From Agromyces allii (GTDB lineage: Bacteria; Actinomycetota; Actinomycetes; Actinomycetales; Microbacteriaceae), in the NCBI RefSeq assembly GCF_009749385.1, contig NZ_WBIN01000016.1:48063-112062 (forward strand): 64,000 nucleotides of DNA, written 5' to 3'. Below, piece by piece: positions 60,052 through 64,000 of the stretch (positions are counted from its first letter, which is position 1; the number at the start of each line of letters is the position of its first letter). Made by a program: the position numbers and the translations under genes. The notes below the pieces were generated by a model, which had not been told where the DNA came from, ran no database searches, and saw only the letters and a list, made by a program, of their open reading frames with translations.

Positions 60052-61374
60052 TCAGCTCGGGTCGGCGATGCGCTCGATCGGGATCGCGACGCCGAGGATC
60101 CGCTCGGCCGCGCGGTGCCCCGAGAGCAGCGCACCGTGCACGGTCGCGGGGTCGGTGCTCCAGGTCGCCTCTCCGGCGAGGTGGAGCACGCCCCCGATCG
60201 GCGTGGACATCGCGTCGTGGTCGTCGTGCGAGGCGCCGCGCGCCACGTAGGAGTACGACCCGAGACTGAAGGGGTCGATTCCCCACCGGGTGATCCAGTG
60301 CCCGGTCGGCTCCCCGACCGCGTCGCCGTAGTTGCGCCGGAGCGCCTCGAGCACCGAGCCGACGATCTCGTCGTCGTCCATCTCCTCGATGCGCCGCGCC
60401 CACTCGCCGCCCGCGAAGGTCAGCAGCATCGGCGTGCCGCTCACGGCGGAGACGTCGTACCAGGAGTGCCACGGAACGCCCTCGGGGCCGAGCTGGCGGA
60501 TCGCGTAGGCGTCCTCCTGCCAGAAGCGCTCGGGGAACTGCAGGAACACCTTGTCGAACGTGCCCATGCCGAGCCGCTCGATGGGCCCGGCCGCCGTCTC
60601 CGGAAGCGCCGGCTCGAACGCGATCGCGCCCGCCTTGAGCACCCCGAGGGGCACGGTGACGACAACCTGCGCCGCCTCGAACTCCTCCGAGTCCGTGACG
60701 ACCCGAACCCCGGATGCCGACCACGTCACCGCGGTGACCCGCTGCTCGAGCCGGATGTCGAGCCCGCGGGCCAGCCCGGTCGCGAGCGCGTCGTAGCCGC
60801 CCGGGAACACGACCTCGTCGCCGTCGATCGCGTCCTCGTCGAGGCCGTGGGCGTCGACCTCCTCGTTGTCCGCGCCGCACTGCTCCTCGGTGCGGTGACG
60901 GTAGAACCCGCGCACCCGCTCCGTGCGCGCGGCGTCCCACCCGAGACCGGCGAGTGCGCGCTCGGCGACCTGCGCGTAGCTCTCGCCGTGCTCCGTCTCG
61001 GCGACCACGGTCGCGAGGCGCTCGTCGGCGGCCGCGACATCCGCGACCCATCGATCGGTCGCGAGCGCGTCGAGTTCGGCGTGCGACTCGTCGTAGTTCG
61101 CGATCGGGCGACCGCCGGCCTGGAAGCTGCCGACGGTGAACTCCGCGGTCTCCATGCCGAACGCCTCGACGAGGTCGGTGAGCGGGTTGCCGTCGAGGCC
61201 GTGGATCCACGAGGCCCCTCGGTCGACGCTGAAGCCCGGAGAGCGGTCGGTCCACGTGCGGCCGCCGATGCGGTCGCGCGCCTCGACGACGACGACGCGC
61301 TGGCCGGCCGCGTGAAGCAGGCGGGCCGCGGTGAGGCCGGCGACGCCAGCTCCGACGATGACGGTGTCGAACAT
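60052..61374 (-). CDS. flavin monoamine oxidase family protein
   Basis: 440 residues from ATG 61374. VIVGAGVAGLTAARLLHAAG and EARDRIGGRTWTDR form the FAD-binding domain; the end LHLAGEATWSTDPATVHGAL completes it. Amine or polyamine oxidase class; substrate enters between the domains. Lies 75 bp after an amino-acid/amine permease on the same strand, so it probably oxidises what that permease imports, producing aldehyde, ammonia and H2O2. Confidence 0.9.
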   Translation of the reverse strand: MFDTVIVGAGVAGLTAARLLHAAGQRVVVVEARDRIGGRTWTDRSPGFSVDRGASWIHGLDGNPLTDLVEAFGMETAEFTVGSFQAGGRPIANYDESHAELDALATDRWVADVAAADERLATVVAETEHGESYAQVAERALAGLGWDAARTERVRGFYRHRTEEQCGADNEEVDAHGLDEDAIDGDEVVFPGGYDALATGLARGLDIRLEQRVTAVTWSASGVRVVTDSEEFEAAQVVVTVPLGVLKAGAIAFEPALPETAAGPIERLGMGTFDKVFLQFPERFWQEDAYAIRQLGPEGVPWHSWYDVSAVSGTPMLLTFAGGEWARRIEEMDDDEIVGSVLEALRRNYGDAVGEPTGHWITRWGIDPFSLGSYSYVARGASHDDHDAMSTPIGGVLHLAGEATWSTDPATVHGALLSGHRAAERILGVAIPIERIADPS

Positions 61375-61449
61375 GGGATTCGGGTCCTTCGGTTCAGAGG
61401 AGATGGGGAAGTCCGGTACCCGGCGTGGCCCGCCGGCGTGCACTCGCGC

Positions 61450-62961
61450 TCAATCGGGTGCGAGCACCTCGGTGTCGCGGTTGAGCGAGCGCTTCTCGAA
61501 GTAGTCGCGCGAGTTCGGGAACAGCGCCCACACGAACATGAGCACGACGCCGAGCACGAGCGAGCCCACGCCGATGAGGAACGCACTGCCGATGCCGGCG
61601 AGCTGGGAGTACCCGTAGTCGGGGTTCGCCATGTCGATCGCCGACTGCACGAAGGCCCAGGCCATGAATACGCCGCCGAGCAGCGGGAACACGAAGCGGT
61701 AGAACGCGTTCCGCCAGCTGTCGAAGAGGTTGCGCCGGAAGTACCAGATGCACGCGAAGCTCGCGATGCCGTAGAAGAACGCGATGGCGAGGCCGATCGA
61801 GAGCACCGAGTCGGCGAGCACGCTCGTCGAGATCGCGTTCATGCCCGCGTAGTAGATGATGGCGATGACGCCGATGAGCGTGGTCGAGAAGGTCGGCGTC
61901 TTCGACACCGAGTGCACCTTCGCGAACCGGGCCGGAAGCGCCTTGTAGACGCCCATGGCGAAGGTGCCGCGCGCCGTCGGCAGGATCGTCGTCTGCGACG
62001 ACGAGAGCGCCGAGATCGCGACGGCGATCACGAGGAACCACCCGAGCGGGCCCATCGCCATGCCGGCGAGGCCCGAGAACACGTCGTCGGCGTGCGCCTC
62101 GTTCGCGAGTCCGGTGCCCGTGTCGCCGAGTCCGGCGTACATCATCGCGACGACGGTCACGCCCACGTAGGTGATGAGCAGCACGAGCGTCGAGAGCGTC
62201 GCCGCTCGCCCGGGCGTACGCCGGGGATCCTTCGTCTCCTCGGTGAGCGCGAGGCAGGTGTCCCAGCCCCAGTAAATGAAGAGCGCGAGCAGGATCGCCT
62301 GCACCATGCCGGTGCCGTCGGCGAGGAACGGGTTGAACCAGTCGAGCGAGACCGGGGTCGGATCGGGGGCGTTGCCGCTGAAGTAGCCGATGAGGCATCC
62401 GCCGACGAACGCGGCCATCGCGAGGTACTGGATCGCGAGCAGCACCTGCTGCATCCGCTCGCCGATCTCGACGCCGCGGAGCGAGATCCACGTCATGGCC
62501 GCGATGATCACGCAGCCGAAGGCCGTGACGATGAAGCGGTTGTCCGAGAGCGATCCGTCGCCGATCAGGCTGAGCAGGTAGACCGAGGCGATCTCGGCGA
62601 GGTTCGCCATGACGAGCACGCCCGCGACCGCGATGCTCCAGCCGGCCAGCCAGCCCGTGCGCGGACCGAACGCCTTCGCCGCCCACGTGAACACGGTGCC
62701 GCAGTCGGGCACGTCGTTGTTGAGCTCCCGGTAGGCGAACGCGGTGAACAGCATCGGCACGAACGCCAGGATGAACGCGACGGGCGCCTGCGCGCCGACC
62801 GCGATGATGACGTAGCCGAGTGTGGCCGCGAGCGAGAAGAGCGGGGCCGTCGAGGCGATGCCGATGACCGTCGAGCCCCAGAGCCCGAGCTTGTCGATCG
62901 CCAGTCCCTTCGTGGGCGTCGGATCGGTGGATGCCGCGGCGCCAGCCGTTGGAGTGCTCAT
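61450..62961 (-). CDS. APC-family amino acid/amine permease
   Basis: 503 residues from ATG 62961. About 12 to 14 membrane helices. GLWGSTVIGIASTAPLFSLA (helix-1 GxG break), LFIYWGWDTCLALTEETKDP and the FSTTLIGVIAIIYY segment match the APC superfamily, close to putrescine/amine importers such as PuuP. Upstream of the monoamine oxidase gene, and a perfect 20 bp palindrome sits 75 bp before its start, so the two are probably induced together by the amine through the TetR regulator. Confidence 0.9.
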   Translation of the reverse strand: MSTPTAGAAASTDPTPTKGLAIDKLGLWGSTVIGIASTAPLFSLAATLGYVIIAVGAQAPVAFILAFVPMLFTAFAYRELNNDVPDCGTVFTWAAKAFGPRTGWLAGWSIAVAGVLVMANLAEIASVYLLSLIGDGSLSDNRFIVTAFGCVIIAAMTWISLRGVEIGERMQQVLLAIQYLAMAAFVGGCLIGYFSGNAPDPTPVSLDWFNPFLADGTGMVQAILLALFIYWGWDTCLALTEETKDPRRTPGRAATLSTLVLLITYVGVTVVAMMYAGLGDTGTGLANEAHADDVFSGLAGMAMGPLGWFLVIAVAISALSSSQTTILPTARGTFAMGVYKALPARFAKVHSVSKTPTFSTTLIGVIAIIYYAGMNAISTSVLADSVLSIGLAIAFFYGIASFACIWYFRRNLFDSWRNAFYRFVFPLLGGVFMAWAFVQSAIDMANPDYGYSQLAGIGSAFLIGVGSLVLGVVLMFVWALFPNSRDYFEKRSLNRDTEVLAPD

Positions 62962-63035
62962 CGGGTACCTTCTCGCCGTCGAGTGCGGTGCTTCTCGGGG
63001 AAATCCGGGAGATGCTGTCGCAACACTCTACACGC

Positions 63036-63055
63036 CCGACCGACTAGTCGGTCGG
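63036..63055. promoter_or_regulatory. TetR-type operator of the permease/oxidase operon
   Basis: CCGACCGACTAGTCGGTCGG is a perfect 20 bp palindrome containing ACCGACTAGTCGGT, a form typical of TetR-family sites. It lies between the TetR gene and the permease gene. Confidence 0.8.
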
Positions 63056-63157
63056 TACGCGGGACGAATGGCTCCGCGGCGAGTGGATCTCATCCGGTGC
63101 ACTCCGGGTGCGGCGCCGCCCTGGCGTGGCCGCACGGATGCGGAGGGGGCCCGGGAA

Positions 63158-63712
63158 TCAGGCCGCGGGACCGCCGCCCTGCAAGCCCTCGAGCGTGCCG
63201 ACGAGGGCGCCGACGTGGTCGGCCGTGAGGAGGTCGTCGCCCTCCGGGCGGCTCATGAGCGCGTTGTAGTTCATGCCGTCGCCGGCGAAGAGCACGAGGC
63301 GCGCGAGCCCCGGATCGTTCGTCGCCGCCACGAGCACCTCGAACCAGTCGTCGCGGCACGCGCGCAGCACCTCGAGGGCGCCCTCATCGCCGGTCTGGGC
63401 GATGCGGTAGGCGGCATCGAAGAGCCGCTCGAGCTCGCTGTCGCGATCGAGCGAGGAGGTGAGGTAGTAGCGGACCGCCCCCTCCGGCGTGGAGCGCATC
63501 ATCTCGGCGTCGCGGCGCGCTTGGGCCCGGAGCTCGACGAAAAGCGCCGAGCGCAGGGCGCTCACCGACGAGAAGTGGTGCAGCGCACCGGACTTCGACA
63601 GGCCGGCCCGACGCGCCACGCTCTCGAGGGTCGCATCGCGGATGCCGCGCTCCACCAGGAGATCCGTGTAGGCGGTGAGCACGCGGCCGGCCGGCCCCTC
63701 GACGGTGATCAT
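63158..63712 (-). CDS. TetR-family regulator
   Basis: 184 residues from ATG 63712 (MITVEGPAGRVLTAYTDLLV); a longer frame to 63853 would cross two hairpins and is rejected. HTH at about 8-55: RDATLESVARRAGLSKSGAL, HHFSSVSALRSAL. The remaining helices form the ligand domain. Upstream of and parallel to the permease/oxidase operon, with the palindromic operator in between; probably its repressor. It follows the rRNA terminators. Confidence 0.88.
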   Translation of the reverse strand: MITVEGPAGRVLTAYTDLLVERGIRDATLESVARRAGLSKSGALHHFSSVSALRSALFVELRAQARRDAEMMRSTPEGAVRYYLTSSLDRDSELERLFDAAYRIAQTGDEGALEVLRACRDDWFEVLVAATNDPGLARLVLFAGDGMNYNALMSRPEGDDLLTADHVGALVGTLEGLQGGGPAA

Positions 63713-63759
63713 CTGGCCATCGTACGAGGCGCGCAGGCGCCGTGCCGCCTCAACGAGGA

Positions 63760-63782
63760 AAGGCCGCCCATCGGGCGGCCTT
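63760..63782 (-). terminator. second terminator downstream of the rRNA operon
   Basis: AAGGCCGCCC (63760-63769) pairs with 63773-63782 across ATC; on the minus strand TTTCCTCGTT follows, a short T-rich tail. It backs up the hairpin at 63843-63873. Confidence 0.75.
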
Positions 63783-63842
63783 CGGCGTGCACGTCGCGAA
63801 GCCCTCGAGGGGCCCGGCGTTCGCGTACGTGGCGTTAAATGC

Positions 63843-63873
63843 AGGAAGGCCACCCCTCTGGGGTGGCCTTCCT
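63843..63873 (-). terminator. rRNA operon terminator
   Basis: AGGAAGGCCACCCC (63843-63856) pairs perfectly with 63860-63873 across TCT, just past the 5S 3' end; on the minus strand ATTTAACG follows the stem. Confidence 0.88.
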
Positions 63874-63880
63874 GGTAATG

Positions 63881-64000
63881 GTTGTCCGGCGGTGTCCTAC
63901 TCTCCCACAGGGTCCCCCCTGCAGTACCATCGGCGCTGCGAGTCTTAGCTTCCGGGTTCGGAATGTGTCCGGGCGTTTCCCTCGCGCTATGGCCGCCGAA
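63881..64000 (-). rRNA. rrf: 5S ribosomal RNA (5' end at or past the window edge)
   Basis: Read on the minus strand, the end of the window gives GGCGGCCATAGCGCGAGGGA, then ACGCCCGGACACATTCCGAA, CCCGGAAGCTAAG, CGATGGTACTGCA and GTGGGAGAGTAGGACACCGC, the standard actinobacterial 5S sequence. Ends complementary (GGCGG / CCGCC). 16S and 23S should lie beyond 64000. The 3' end is placed near 63881 by pairing. Confidence 0.95.

Noticed and set aside
59776..63228. 1150-residue open frame on the + strand
   Set aside because: It lies antisense to the monoamine oxidase and permease genes, is full of Arg/Glu/Asp without any fold pattern, and is a shadow of GC-rich codon bias.
63158..63853. Longer TetR start at 63853
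   Set aside because: The added 47 residues would be encoded across two transcription terminator hairpins.

Overview
This 64 kb window is GC-rich (about 70% by eye) and densely coding. Coupled stop/start overlaps (ATGA, TGATG, GTGA) and GTG starts are frequent, and a truncated 5S rRNA gene lies at the right edge. The gene content (F420 enzymes, FecCD-type transporter, DUF6421, ECF sigma with DGPF partner) and the constantly recurring word GCGGCATCCG/CGGATGCCGC suggest an actinobacterium of the Microbacteriaceae, Agromyces-like. This is inference, because no 16S is present.

Region 1 (1-11.9 kb) is a coenzyme F420 island. A three-gene ABC importer (1136-4214) resembles the family proposed to import F420-0. 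A minus-strand operon (9922 to 6149) holds an F420-dependent oxidoreductase, cofE, cofC and fgd. A GntR/FCD regulator (10208-10990) and a second cofE (11065-11844) follow. The same palindrome, TTCTGGATCCA plus flanks, lies upstream of the hydrolase gene at the left edge, the F420 operon and the regulator gene, so these look like one regulon. Neither cofD nor fbiC is in the window.

Region 2 (12-24 kb) holds exodeoxyribonuclease III, a cell-surface lipoprotein, a Ser/Thr kinase coupled to a small lipoprotein, acetyltransferases, a divergent SDR / MarR / NAD(P)H oxidoreductase locus with three MarR-type operators, and a DUF998 / DGPF / ECF42-type sigma locus flanking a 19 bp inverted repeat.

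Region 3 (23.8-44.4 kb) holds a NitT/TauT-type ABC transporter coupled to an acetyl-CoA-synthetase-like ligase, a TetR/MFS pair with an inverted operator, an AlkD-type glycosylase, DUF6421 with an SDR, and a TetR/hydrolase pair. Two secreted proteins there share a Cys/Trp-rich domain that I do not recognise. An MFS exporter, a PIG-L deacetylase, a hydrolase, a GlcD-type oxidase and an EXPERA-type membrane protein follow.

Region 4 (44.5-64 kb) holds a NarL-type two-component system, a methyltransferase, an ArsR/SRPBCC/DHFR-like operon, MFS transporters, an M20 amidohydrolase with a divergent Lrp regulator, a Na+-efflux-like ABC exporter, a secreted phosphodiesterase behind a PHO-box-like repeat, threonine aldolase, a TetR-linked amino-acid permease plus monoamine oxidase, and finally the end of an rRNA operon with tandem terminators.

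No CRISPR array, tRNA, transposase or replication origin was seen. Two repeat classes stand out. One is a GGTCGAG...TATCGAGACC inverted-repeat element in three copies, one of them inside the importer permease gene. The other is the pervasive CGGATGCCGC word, which also builds two of the terminators.
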